Positions 9,084 through 16,225 of a stretch of DNA of 64,000 bases are shown piece by piece. The stretch lies in assembly GCF_003591035.1 (NCBI RefSeq), contig NZ_QYUO01000001.1, forward strand, positions 2,914,001-2,978,000, in the 5' to 3' direction. The notes below the pieces were generated by a model. It worked only from the letters and a program-made list of their open reading frames with translations, was not told the DNA's origin and searched no databases. The stretch comes from Noviherbaspirillum saxi. GTDB lineage: Bacteria > Pseudomonadota > Gammaproteobacteria > Burkholderiales > Burkholderiaceae_D. How positions within the stretch are numbered: position 1 is the stretch's first letter; each line of letters starts with the position of its first letter. The position numbers were made by a program, and so were the translations under genes.

Positions 9084-9338
9084 ATGACTATGACCAACGT
9101 GATTTATGCCAATGCCACTGTGAGCATTACTGATCTTCGGCGTAACCCTGGTGCGGTGATCGAAGAGGCTGGTGATGCGCCTGTGGCTATACTCAACCAC
9201 AACCGTGCGACGGCATACCTTGTTCCAGCCGGTGTGTTCGAGGCATTGATGGAAACGATCGAAGATATGGATCTGGCGGAAATCGTAAGAAGCCGACGCG
9301 GCGGTAAAACGCAGAAAGTTTCCCTTGATGAGCTATGA
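9084..9338 (+). CDS. Phd/YefM family antitoxin
   Basis: 84 residues (a second ATG at 9090 is equally likely). The N-terminal YANATVSITDLRRNPGAVIE and the following AILNHNRATAYLVPAG match the DNA-binding fold of Phd/YefM antitoxins. The C-terminal 30 residues (MDLAEIVRSRRGGKTQKVSL) are the variable toxin-binding tail. It neutralises the RelE-type toxin encoded immediately downstream and is expected to repress its own operon. The stop codon overlaps the toxin start by 11 bases, which is usual for such pairs. Confidence 0.88.
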   Translation: MTMTNVIYANATVSITDLRRNPGAVIEEAGDAPVAILNHNRATAYLVPAGVFEALMETIEDMDLAEIVRSRRGGKTQKVSLDEL

Positions 9339-9672
9339 ACTTGAGTTTCACGAAGACGCACTGAAGGAATGGAAAAAGCTCGATCCCTCGATCAAAGAGC
9401 AATTCAAGAAACAACTGGTCAAGCGGTTGGAAAACCCGCATGTCCCCTCTGCCCAGTTGCGCGGCAAGGACATGCAAAACACCTACAAGATCAAGTTGCG
9501 CGACGTTGGCTATCGCCTGGTGTATGAGGTCAACGATCACACAATCACGGTGCTTGTATTGGCAGTGGCAAAGCGGGATAAGAATCGAGCCTATGATCTG
9601 GCTGAGCGTCGGAAAGCAGAGCAGGCCGAGTCCCAAGCAGCAGTGCCTGACCACCTGCGAGTGGTCAAATGA
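9328..9672 (+). CDS. RelE/ParE superfamily toxin
   Basis: 114 residues beginning MSYELEFHEDALKEWKKLDP. The pattern of alternating strands, and the basic motifs LRGKDMQNTYKIKLRDVGYR, LVYEVND and VLAVAKRDKNRAYDLA, are those of RelE mRNA interferases that cut mRNA in the ribosomal A site. The C-terminal 20 residues extend beyond the usual RelE length of about 95. The ATG at 9328 overlaps the antitoxin end. An ATG three bases upstream gives one extra residue. This is the only toxin-antitoxin pair in the island that appears fully intact. Confidence 0.88.
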   Translation: MSYELEFHEDALKEWKKLDPSIKEQFKKQLVKRLENPHVPSAQLRGKDMQNTYKIKLRDVGYRLVYEVNDHTITVLVLAVAKRDKNRAYDLAERRKAEQAESQAAVPDHLRVVK

Positions 9673-9762
9673 TGTGTCGTCGGGCTGCCGATGGCCCGGC
9701 CAAGTTAGCTCGCGTAGCCGTTGATTCGGAACCAGTAGTACGCTTTCTGCCCCCCTGGGCAT

Positions 9763-9792
9763 ATCCTGCGCAATAAAACTATTGCGCAGGAT
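9763..9792. terminator. 13-bp perfect hairpin downstream of relE-type toxin
   Basis: ATCCTGCGCAATA (9763-9775) and TATTGCGCAGGAT (9780-9792) form a perfect 13-bp stem with an AAAC loop. It lies 91 bases after the toxin stop. No T-run follows (CCCTCTTT), so a classic intrinsic terminator is doubtful. An mRNA-protecting hairpin or a recombination-type structure is also possible. Confidence 0.5.
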
Positions 9793-9961
9793 CCCTCTTT
9801 GATCAGTGACTGCGGCATTCACGGAATCTGATACCTCCGTATCTACTACGCCACTGCTCGCTTTACTAAGTCGTTTGGACTAACGGCTGAATGATAAGAA
9901 GGTGTGTGAATGCAAGACTTGCCCCCTTGCCTCTCCTTGCCCCTTTATTCCGTTAGCGAAT

Positions 9962-10387
9962 TTACAAAAACGCAGCAACAGAAACACCGAAGCGTGCGGC
10001 AAGTGCCTTTGCTTGCCGCGCATTGATTTCACGCTTTCCGCTAAGGATCTCGCTGACAACGGACTGGCCGCCGACCTCTTCCGCCATATCAGTCTGCTTC
10101 AAACCATGCTGCTCCATGAGAAAGCGTAACACTTCATGCGGAGCGGCTTCGGGAATGGCGTGCCGCGTGTTTTCGTAGTCTTCGACCAGTTGACCGACGA
10201 GGTCGAGAAAGTCGGCCAGCTCATGGTTTTCATCGTCGCCCACCACATCAAGCAGGCCGTTCATCAAACCGACCATCTGCTCATACTGAGCGTCGTTGTG
10301 AATCGTGCCGATTTTCACCGGCAGCGAATCTTGAAATGCGTTCCATGCAGGCGCAATGACAGCGGGGTCAATAGTGGCTGTGTTCAT
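9962..10387 (-). CDS. HigA-type antitoxin with C-terminal HTH
   Basis: 141 residues. The C-terminal half is a Cro/C1-type helix-turn-helix (about residues 87-141: VLRFLMEQHGLKQTDMAEEV, then QSVVSEILSGKREINARQAK). The N-terminal half has acidic segments (VVGDDENHELADFLDLVGQL) as in HigA antitoxins of the HigB-HigA order. The ATG at 10387 overlaps the stop codon of an upstream HigB remnant on the same strand. The antitoxin is intact and probably still acts as a DNA-binding repressor. Whether it has a toxin left to neutralise is doubtful. Confidence 0.85.
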   Translation of the reverse strand: MNTATIDPAVIAPAWNAFQDSLPVKIGTIHNDAQYEQMVGLMNGLLDVVGDDENHELADFLDLVGQLVEDYENTRHAIPEAAPHEVLRFLMEQHGLKQTDMAEEVGGQSVVSEILSGKREINARQAKALAARFGVSVAAFL

Positions 10388-10545
10388 GACTTCTTGCTCC
10401 TGTTGGCTTTATTCCATCGATCATATTCGGCATGCGTGAACACTTCCCGGATGTAAAGCTTTTGCCGGTTATAGTGAATCACGGCGATCACCCGAAAATT
10501 GTTGCCGCTCACATCAAATACAGTATGCGATATTTTACAAGGGCG
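10384..10545 (-). pseudogene. higB toxin remnant, N-terminus missing
   Basis: Translating the minus strand upstream of higA gives a frame ending TVFDVSGNNFRVIAVIHYNR, then QKLYIREVFTHAEYDRWNKA, which is clearly the C-terminal half of a HigB mRNA interferase. The frame meets an in-frame TGA at 10548-10546, and upstream sequence is unrelated and belongs to a repeat. About 45 of roughly 100 residues, the N-terminal half, are missing. The stop codon overlaps the higA start (ATGA type), confirming the original operon. The toxin is presumably inactive. Confidence 0.75.
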
Positions 10546-10603
10546 TCATGTGGAAAGGTCGTCCAGTTGTCGATTCAGTCTGGGGCAGCGGCCAGCGGCC
10601 ACC

Positions 10604-10676
10604 GGGGTCAAGTCCTGCAATCACTGTGCCAATCAATCTTCGGGGTAGCTGTGATGTACTCTGCTGGATTGCAAGA
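10604..10676. repeat. Island repeat family 3, copy 1
   Basis: The block TGTGCCAATCAATCTTCGGG, then GTAGC..TG.TGTACT.TGCTGGATTGCAAGAC, is shared with 12468-12518 with few changes. A shorter piece (TGCAAGACTTGCCCCC) is present at 9911-9926. The copies flank the decayed higBA and abiE/relE-like modules. This copy abuts the breakpoint where the N-terminal half of higB is lost. Nature unknown. Confidence 0.6.
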
Positions 10677-10719
10677 CCCCATGGTTCTCGTTGTTCCTCT
10701 GGTTGTTCCTCTCTGAATA

Positions 10720-11637
10720 TCAGCCAGCTTCTGCTGGTGACCAAGGACCGCCAGCGTGCCATTGCGCTGGAAATGCCGTGTTGGCGCTGGCCCCCTCAAT
10801 GACCGGCAGCATGAAGGCGGCCAGCGCCGCAATGACTTCATTCAATGCCAGCGCTTCCAGTCTGTTCTTTCTCAGGAATGCCTGCCACTGTGTCTGTTTC
10901 TGCGGATCTTGCGCAAACGTATCCGTGAGCCCAAAAGGCACCTGCCCAGTCAGAGTGGTCTTGCGACGATCGAAAGTTGCCTGAACAGCTTGACGGAGGA
11001 TGTCACCGTCAAAATCGGTATGCAGCGCCAGAATCCACAGGTCGAAATAATCCTTCATGCGACTGTTGGCGATGCCCAGGGATGAGAGCGCCTCGAATTT
11101 CTCCGCCACCACGGTGTAGCGTGAATAGACGCGCAGCTTTGGTGCCTCGAACTCTGACAGCATGACGGGGTACTCGACATCTTCCGGCCCTGGTGTCACT
11201 GCATCGCCAAAACCGATATCGATCTGAATCTGGCAGCGCGCGCTATCGATCGTGCCGAGCAACATCACGCGCACACCAGCATAGTTCGCCTCTTTGCGGA
11301 TCTCGGCGGCGTGCACGGTGCCAGGCTGAAAAGTCACGCCATCGTGTGTCGCGAGTGTGCAGATCTCCTTGAAGATGCCTTCAATGTGCGGCAACTCCGC
11401 CGATCCAAACCCGAGAAAATCAGCGTCCCTCGTCGGGCGATGCGGGATGTCGAACCAGAGATCGAATAACAGTGCGCCTTTCAGCAAAAACTGATCGGCA
11501 TGGTTTGAGATGCTGATCCGATAAAGCAGGCGCTCGATGGCATAGCGGGTCAGGACCAGATTGAAATCCTGCTGCGTCTCGCGTGCTCAATTGAGTAGCC
11601 TGGCACGTACAGACGCCGCCACGTTTCGTTCGTTCAT
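10720..11637 (-). pseudogene. AbiEii-type nucleotidyltransferase toxin, interrupted by an in-frame stop
   Basis: The frame starts at an ATG at 11637 that overlaps the abiEi stop (ATGA). It reads MNERNVAASVRARLLN, then TGA (11589-11587), then ARETQQDFNLVLTRYAIERL in the same frame. From LKGALLFDLWFD (about residue 52) on, the AbiEii fold is complete: PTRDADFLGFG gives the active-site DxD-like pair, and KDYFDLWILA the conserved later motif. Total length would be about 305 residues. AbiEii blocks growth as a nucleotidyltransferase. The single stop near the N-terminus probably inactivates it. A shorter product from an internal start at 11487 would lack the first helices next to the active site. 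Read-through or a sequencing error are alternatives. Confidence 0.75.
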
Positions 11638-12233
11638 GACAGGCTCTCCATGTAGGGGCGCATCACATTGGCAACACGGCACAGGGTGGCATAGCGCCAG
11701 AGTTCATCCATGCTGACCCGCTTGGCTCGCCAAGCCTCCTGCAGCGCTTCCATCGCCACATCGAGGCCGATCTTGTTGCGAAACTTGAAGCAGTCAGCCA
11801 CGGTCCGGGCGACGTTGGTCACACGCACGGACACTCCATCGATCTGATGGTCTTCGATGCCGTCGGTCAGCGCGGCTCCAGAGAGGCGCACGATCCGCAA
11901 TGGTGGGTAATCCATCTTCGGCGCACGGGCTTTATTGGGAATGGCGAGCCAGACTTCGAACGGCGACTGCGTGGTGAGGTCATGCACGCGTAGCGCCGAT
12001 AGTAGGCAGACGATGGCTTGCGGATGCTTACGTGCCACCTCGGCCAGCGAGCCATGCTCTGACACCGCGCGATCAGGAATTGCATACAGACCACGACCCA
12101 CGCGGGTGAGTAGCCCCTGCCGAACCAGCCGCGTGAGGGCGACACGGGGCAGCCCTTGCACAACAAGGTCACGCGGGCGGATGAGTCCGTGTTTGCGGGT
12201 CAGGCTCAGGATGTGTTGGTAGTTGCTCTCCAT
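11634..12233 (-). CDS. AbiEi antitoxin/repressor (type IV toxin-antitoxin)
   Basis: 199 residues from the ATG at 12233. The N-terminal 60 residues form a winged helix (LTRKHGLIRPRDLVVQGLPR, then LTRLVRQGLLTRVGRGLYA). The rest is the AbiEi C-terminal domain (HPQAIVCLLSALRVHDLTTQ, GVSVRVTNVARTVADCFKFR). AbiEi proteins repress their own operon by binding inverted repeats and counter the AbiEii toxin. The gene overlaps abiEii by four bases. A longer frame to 12479 is rejected because homology starts at MESNYQHIL. Unlike its toxin partner, it is intact. Confidence 0.85.
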   Translation of the reverse strand: MESNYQHILSLTRKHGLIRPRDLVVQGLPRVALTRLVRQGLLTRVGRGLYAIPDRAVSEHGSLAEVARKHPQAIVCLLSALRVHDLTTQSPFEVWLAIPNKARAPKMDYPPLRIVRLSGAALTDGIEDHQIDGVSVRVTNVARTVADCFKFRNKIGLDVAMEALQEAWRAKRVSMDELWRYATLCRVANVMRPYMESLS

Positions 12234-12239
12234 GCTGCA

Positions 12240-12280
12240 ATATTGTTCCGAAACGTCGGTATATGTCAATAATAACCGAC
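12240..12280 (-). promoter_or_regulatory. Predicted abiE promoter with inverted-repeat operator
   Basis: On the minus strand a consensus -35 TTGACA (12269-12264) is followed 18 bases later by a -10-like CAATAT (12245-12240). GTCGGT and ACCGAC (12255-12260 and 12275-12280, 14 bases apart) flank the -35 symmetrically, a plausible AbiEi binding site. Initiation about seven bases after the -10 would fall on the abiEi ATG, and no ribosome binding site is seen, so the mRNA may be leaderless. Confidence 0.6.
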
Positions 12281-12467
12281 ATAAAGGAACCCGGGCGGTC
12301 ATGGTCAAGGCATCGATGCCTCCCCTCCGTAGCCAATGCAGCAATCCAACTGCTTGATTTGTCTGGGCGTAACTTGTTGATCTGTATAGGGCTGACTCGT
12401 GTCCTTTGCGGACTTCAGGCCTGTTTCGGGGAGCGAGGTTGGAGTGACCCCGTGGTTCTCTTCTTGC

Positions 12468-12527
12468 TGTGCCAATCAATCTTCGGGGTAGCGGGGGTGT
12501 ACTTTGCTGGATTGCAAGACTTGCCCC
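12468..12527. repeat. Island repeat family 3, copy 2
   Basis: Second copy of the block found at 10604-10676 (TGTGCCAATCAATCTTCGGG, then TGTACTTTGCTGGATTGCAA, then GACTTGCCCCC). It lies upstream of the abiE promoter and downstream of the RelE-like/HTH pair. It has no coding potential that I trust. Confidence 0.55.
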
Positions 12528-12565
12528 CGTTCTTGCTTCCTTTTTTGTTTGGCACCGCTAACGGC

Positions 12566-12898
12566 TTACGCCAGCACTTCCAGCCCATGCTTTTCCACGA
12601 TATTGAGCAACTTGGCAGCCGGTCCGCTTGGCGTCTTGCCGCCTGTTTCCCATTTCTGCACCGTCGAAACACTGGTATTCATGTAGGCGGCAAATACCGC
12701 CTGGCTCACATGGACCTTCCGCCGAATGCGTTTGACATCCTTGCTGGCATATACCGGCACTTTGGTTAGGCAAGCCTCATCAAATTCACGCATGGTTTTC
12801 TGATCAATCACGCCTGCACGATGCAAGCCTGTCGCCGCGCTATGGATGGCCTCAAACGCATCGCTTTTTGGTTTGGTTTTGAAGTTATTTGCAGTCAT
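12566..12898 (-). CDS. HTH antitoxin (HigA/NadS-like) of a RelE-type module
   Basis: 110 residues. The C-terminal half is a Cro/C1 helix-turn-helix (KRIRRKVHVSQAVFAAYMNT, SVSTVQKWETGGKTPSG). The WExGxxxPxGPAxxLL ending is typical of antitoxins paired with RelE-like toxins of the DUF1044 type. The ATG at 12898 overlaps the end of the upstream toxin gene if the toxin's original frame is restored. The gene is intact and is expected to repress its own operon. Confidence 0.85.
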   Translation of the reverse strand: MTANNFKTKPKSDAFEAIHSAATGLHRAGVIDQKTMREFDEACLTKVPVYASKDVKRIRRKVHVSQAVFAAYMNTSVSTVQKWETGGKTPSGPAAKLLNIVEKHGLEVLA

Positions 12899-13318
12899 GG
12901 CAGATCTCCACTAATTCTTTCAGAGTGACGGCAGCGGCAATGCCGGCGTCCGTTGCCTTTGCATAGTTCTTGGCCAACTTCTTGAAGCCGGCCAGTTCAT
13001 CGTCATCAATATTGACCCGGTCCGCCTTGGCAAATAGTACGCATAAATCCAGTACTTGCCGCCCTTGGCCACAATGATCGACCGGTGCATGTTGTCATTG
13101 AGGCGCTTCTTCCAGACACCCCCGCCCAGATCATCAGCCTTGCCCTCCATCACCGCCTTGATCGCCGTACATAGCTCATCGTCGCTGATTTGCTGCGTTT
13201 TGGCGGTCTTGGCAAACCACTTCGTCTTGAACACCCGCGCTTTCGCAGCAGGGGCTTTTGTCACCGCTTTTTTGGCAGCTACAGTGCGTTTGGCAGGGGT
13301 AGTGGGTGGTTTCGGCAT
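12885..13318 (-). pseudogene. RelE-like (DUF1044-type) toxin with a frameshift
   Basis: From the ATG at 13318 the frame reads a Lys/Ala-rich N-terminal tail, then VFKTKWFAKTAKTQQISDDE, DDLGGGVWKKRLNDNMHRSI and IVAKGGKYWIYA, all conserved in this toxin family. After YWIYA the frame goes astray. In the next frame the expected continuation appears (LFAKADRVNIDDDELAGFKK, LAKNYAKATDAGIAAAVTLK) and ends at a TAA (12887-12885) overlapping the antitoxin start. A single lost base near 13036-13042 explains this. The toxin is therefore probably inactive, unless the base is a sequencing error. The Lys/Ala/Pro-rich N-terminal tail (about 30 residues) is unusual. Confidence 0.78.
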
Positions 13319-13632
13319 GCCAAACTGTAGCACTCTGTGCTATAGAATGCAATTAAGCTGCAAGGTTCCGACCTAGTGGGTTCCCTGGCAACAGGATGCG
13401 CATAAAAACATGCTTTTTAGACGTGTCTTTTTGCACCACTTTTGCCAGCAGGTCAGGCTTTTGGCTTATCCGGTGCGCTTCTTCGAAACCAGCTAATGGG
13501 TGACCCAATTCTCCGTTCTTTCTCCGTTTCGTACACCCGTCTTCATTGACTTTTATCAAATGCGTTCCGGCTGCATGAATAACGATGGATACCGGGACAC
13601 AAGGGGCTATTGAACGACGAGAGGAGCGTGCG

Positions 13633-13929
13633 ATGTCTACCTTTGCCGTACAAAGAAACTTGCAAGGAATTACGATGGAACAACTTGGCGCTGCACAGCA
13701 AGCTGCTATCCAGGCAAGCCAGGCTGCTTCAGCTCAAGGTACACCAGTCACTTACATTCGTAGTAATTTTTACCCAGCAGATCAGCACTGCACATGCATA
13801 TTTGAAGGGCCGAACCGAGAAGCGATCGAGGAAGTGAACAGGTCGGCGTCTCTACCTTTCGAGAAGGTGGAGGAGGTTCTTGATCTTCCAAGCCCACACT
13901 TGGGTATTTCGGAGCAACGTGACCACTGA
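13633..13929 (+). CDS. DUF4242 family protein
   Basis: 98 residues from the ATG at 13633, which has a good GAGGAG ribosome binding site (the frame is open further upstream). It matches DUF4242, a small ferredoxin-like fold: MSTFAVQRNLQGITMEQLGA at the N-terminus, then VTYIRSNFYPADQHCTCIFE and REAIEEVNRSASLPFEKVEE. One characterised member of this family, as I recall, binds nickel, but the role is generally unknown. The gene lies alone, bracketed by an inverted 14-bp repeat (GCTAATGGGTGACC near 13491 and its reverse near 13974), so it may have moved as a unit. Confidence 0.75.
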   Translation: MSTFAVQRNLQGITMEQLGAAQQAAIQASQAASAQGTPVTYIRSNFYPADQHCTCIFEGPNREAIEEVNRSASLPFEKVEEVLDLPSPHLGISEQRDH

Positions 13930-14222
13930 TTCCGGACGAACGTGACCGAATTTCGGGAAATCAGAGGAAATCAGGGTCACCCATTAGCCGGCCGCCGTCA
14001 ACAGTACGAAGTCAATACTCGCGATGTGCTGCGATAGTCGTATTCAATGCAGCCATCGCTTCGGCTCTTGCAGGTCATCGAGTGCGCGCCCTTTGCTTCA
14101 TGGTGTGGTTGCCTGAATCGCATCAGTCACCCATGTGGCTCAAGTGGGAGCGTTACGGGCCTGTTCCAAATGGGTGACCCCGCGGTTCCCTTCAAGACCG
14201 TACACGCCCATACTTTAGTTAT
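13930..14222. other. Intergenic region, decayed sequence
   Basis: No gene that I can support. It contains repeated scraps such as GTGACC..CGGA, GGGTCACCCATTAG (13974-13987) and AAATGGGTGACCCC (14167-14180) that also occur near 13491. They look like remains of mobile-element ends, but no transposase is visible. Confidence 0.35.
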
Positions 14223-15380
14223 TCAATTCGCAAGCGCCTCTACGACCGCCTTGATGACACGCTCCACCTCGTCATCAGTCAAACCGGGGCTCAGCGGCAA
14301 GCTCACTGTCTGGCGACCTATGGCGGTCGCGTATGGCGTGTCATCAGGATGCCAGCCGAGATGTTGCTGGTAGTACGGGTGCTCTGGCAACGCCAGATAA
14401 TGTACCCCCACGCCAATACCCTGCGCAGCCATCTGTCCCATGAAGACATCGCGGGAAATCCCGCAGCGCGCTTCATCAATCAATAGGGTGTACAAATGGT
14501 AGCCATGACGAACATGCACCGGCGGTTCGTTCGGACAAATCACGGGTAAACCGGACAACGCGGTCTGATAGCGCTGCCATATGGCTTTACGACGCTCCCA
14601 GGCACGCTCCACCCGCTTGAGTTGATGAATGCCGATAGCGGCCTGCAAGTCCATCATGTTGTACTTGAAGCCGAGCTCCACCACTTGATAGTGTTTGTAC
14701 CCATCGGCTGAGAAGCGCTTCCATGCATCCCGCGTCATGCCGTGCAGCGCCATTCTCCTGACGCGGCTTATCGGTTCCGGATCACGGGCCAGGACCATGC
14801 CACCCTCGCCGGTGGTGACATTTTTGGTAGCGTAAAAGCTGAAACAGCCAAAGTCGCCCATTGTGCCGGCGGCCCGTCCCCGATACGTCGCCTCGACCGC
14901 ATGGGCGCAGTCTTCGATGACATTAAGCCGATGTCGTGTGGCGATATCGATGATCTCATCCATTGCACACGGCAAGCCAGCAAAATGCACCGGCAGCAGC
15001 GCCTTGGTGCGCGACGTGATCTTCTTCTCGATTTCGGCGGGATCGATATTCATTGTCAGTGGATCGATATCAACCAGTACTGGAGTAGCGCCCACATGCA
15101 GGATAGCGTTCGCGGTGGCGCAGAAAGTCAGTGGGGTGGTAATCACCTCATCGCCCTGTTCAATGCCGGCTGCCAGCAGACTCAAATGCAGCGCTGCGCT
15201 GCAGGAATTCACTGCCGCCACCTGCTCCGGCGCGAGCCCCTTGAAGGCAGCGAACTGCGCCTCAAACGCGGCCACACGAGGCCCCGTACCGAGCCATCCC
15301 GACTGCATGGTAGCCAGCACTTCGCGGATTTCGTCGTCGGCGATGTCGGGCGCCCCGAACACGATGAATGGGAGAGTCAA
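14223..15380 (-). CDS. DegT/DnrJ/EryC1/StrS family sugar aminotransferase
   Basis: About 385 residues; PLP enzyme of the fold I aminotransferases. The Schiff-base lysine lies in the motif CFSFYATKNVTTGEGGM, preceded by VIEDCAHAVEATYRGRAAGT (the cofactor-binding Asp). Such enzymes add an amino group to a keto-sugar nucleotide for glycan synthesis. The start is uncertain: a TTG at 15380 overlaps the TGA of the upstream BKACE gene, giving translational coupling; the longer frame to 15437 lies inside that gene. Together with the NeuD-like acyltransferase and glycosyltransferases upstream, it is likely to make an amino sugar of a surface glycan. It is the last gene of the minus-strand cluster. Confidence 0.85.
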   Translation of the reverse strand: MTLPFIVFGAPDIADDEIREVLATMQSGWLGTGPRVAAFEAQFAAFKGLAPEQVAAVNSCSAALHLSLLAAGIEQGDEVITTPLTFCATANAILHVGATPVLVDIDPLTMNIDPAEIEKKITSRTKALLPVHFAGLPCAMDEIIDIATRHRLNVIEDCAHAVEATYRGRAAGTMGDFGCFSFYATKNVTTGEGGMVLARDPEPISRVRRMALHGMTRDAWKRFSADGYKHYQVVELGFKYNMMDLQAAIGIHQLKRVERAWERRKAIWQRYQTALSGLPVICPNEPPVHVRHGYHLYTLLIDEARCGISRDVFMGQMAAQGIGVGVHYLALPEHPYYQQHLGWHPDDTPYATAIGRQTVSLPLSPGLTDDEVERVIKAVVEALAN

Positions 15381-16225
15381 ATCGTCATACCCAGTTGGTT
15401 TCTCAGTTCGGTGCGTGACATGAGCGGGCGCTCCCACAGTGCCGCCTGCGCAATAATGCGCTGCACCAGGCTTTCGTTGCTGGCTTCTACTGATCGTTGC
15501 CGATCAAACCAGAGATTGTCTTCCAGACCCACGCGTACGCCGTTGGCCATTAACAATCCTAGTCCATTGGCCCCCAACTGAAAGCGTCCCAACCCGGCGA
15601 TCGCTACGATGCAGCCAGATGGCAATGCCGCGAGAATCGCCGCCAACTGAAGCAGATCGGGTTGAGCCCCGGCGATATTGCCGAGCAATACGTTCACGTA
15701 GAGCGGTGCCTGAACCAGCCCCTCACTGAGTAGCACTCTAGCAAAATTGGCCATACCCACATCAAACACTTCCAGCTCGGGCCGAATGCCACGTTCGCGC
15801 ATTCGCTGTGCGAGCCGCCGAATCGTGTCGGGCGCGTTCACGCTCGCCGATTGGACAAAATTAAGGGAACTGAGGGTAAGGCTGGCCATGTCCGGCTTGG
15901 CATCACCGTCAAGATCCAGCACCCGCGCACGTGACTCGAAGCCCGCATCCCGACGTCCACTGGTCGTCACGCCGACGATAAGTTCACGTCCGCCGGGCAA
16001 GGCGCGAATTGCTTCCACCAGGCGCCCATACGGCTCCGGGTCGGCGGTCTGTACACCTTCAGCATCGCGTGCGTGCAGGTGCATCATCTGCACGCCGAGC
16101 GTAAGGGCACGGGCCACATCCGCCACGATTTCGTCATGCGTGATCGGTACATGTGGACTCATTGCCCTGGTCGGAATCACGCCTGTGCAGGCCAGATTGA
16201 TAAAGAACGGAAATCCAACCTGCAT
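15377..16225 (-). CDS. BKACE (DUF849) beta-keto acid cleavage enzyme
   Basis: 282 residues with the TIM-barrel signature of the beta-keto acid cleavage enzymes: INLACTGVIPTRAMSPHVPI, MMHLHARDAEG (metal-binding HxH), ELEVFDVGMANF, and the late GVRVGLEDNLWF. These enzymes condense or cleave a beta-keto acid with acetyl-CoA; the known type reaction is 3-keto-5-aminohexanoate cleavage in lysine fermentation. Here there is no lysine fermentation operon. The gene sits between a NeuD-like acyltransferase and a DegT aminotransferase, one base from the former and overlapping the latter, which points to a role in making an unusual sugar or acyl substituent. Substrate unknown. Confidence 0.85.
   Translation of the reverse strand: MQVGFPFFINLACTGVIPTRAMSPHVPITHDEIVADVARALTLGVQMMHLHARDAEGVQTADPEPYGRLVEAIRALPGGRELIVGVTTSGRRDAGFESRARVLDLDGDAKPDMASLTLSSLNFVQSASVNAPDTIRRLAQRMRERGIRPELEVFDVGMANFARVLLSEGLVQAPLYVNVLLGNIAGAQPDLLQLAAILAALPSGCIVAIAGLGRFQLGANGLGLLMANGVRVGLEDNLWFDRQRSVEASNESLVQRIIAQAALWERPLMSRTELRNQLGMTI

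Noticed and set aside
9876..9958. CTAACGG ... CCGTTAG pair considered as an integron attC site
   Set aside because: Only seven bases match, the inner boxes of an attC are not visible, and no integrase is in the window.
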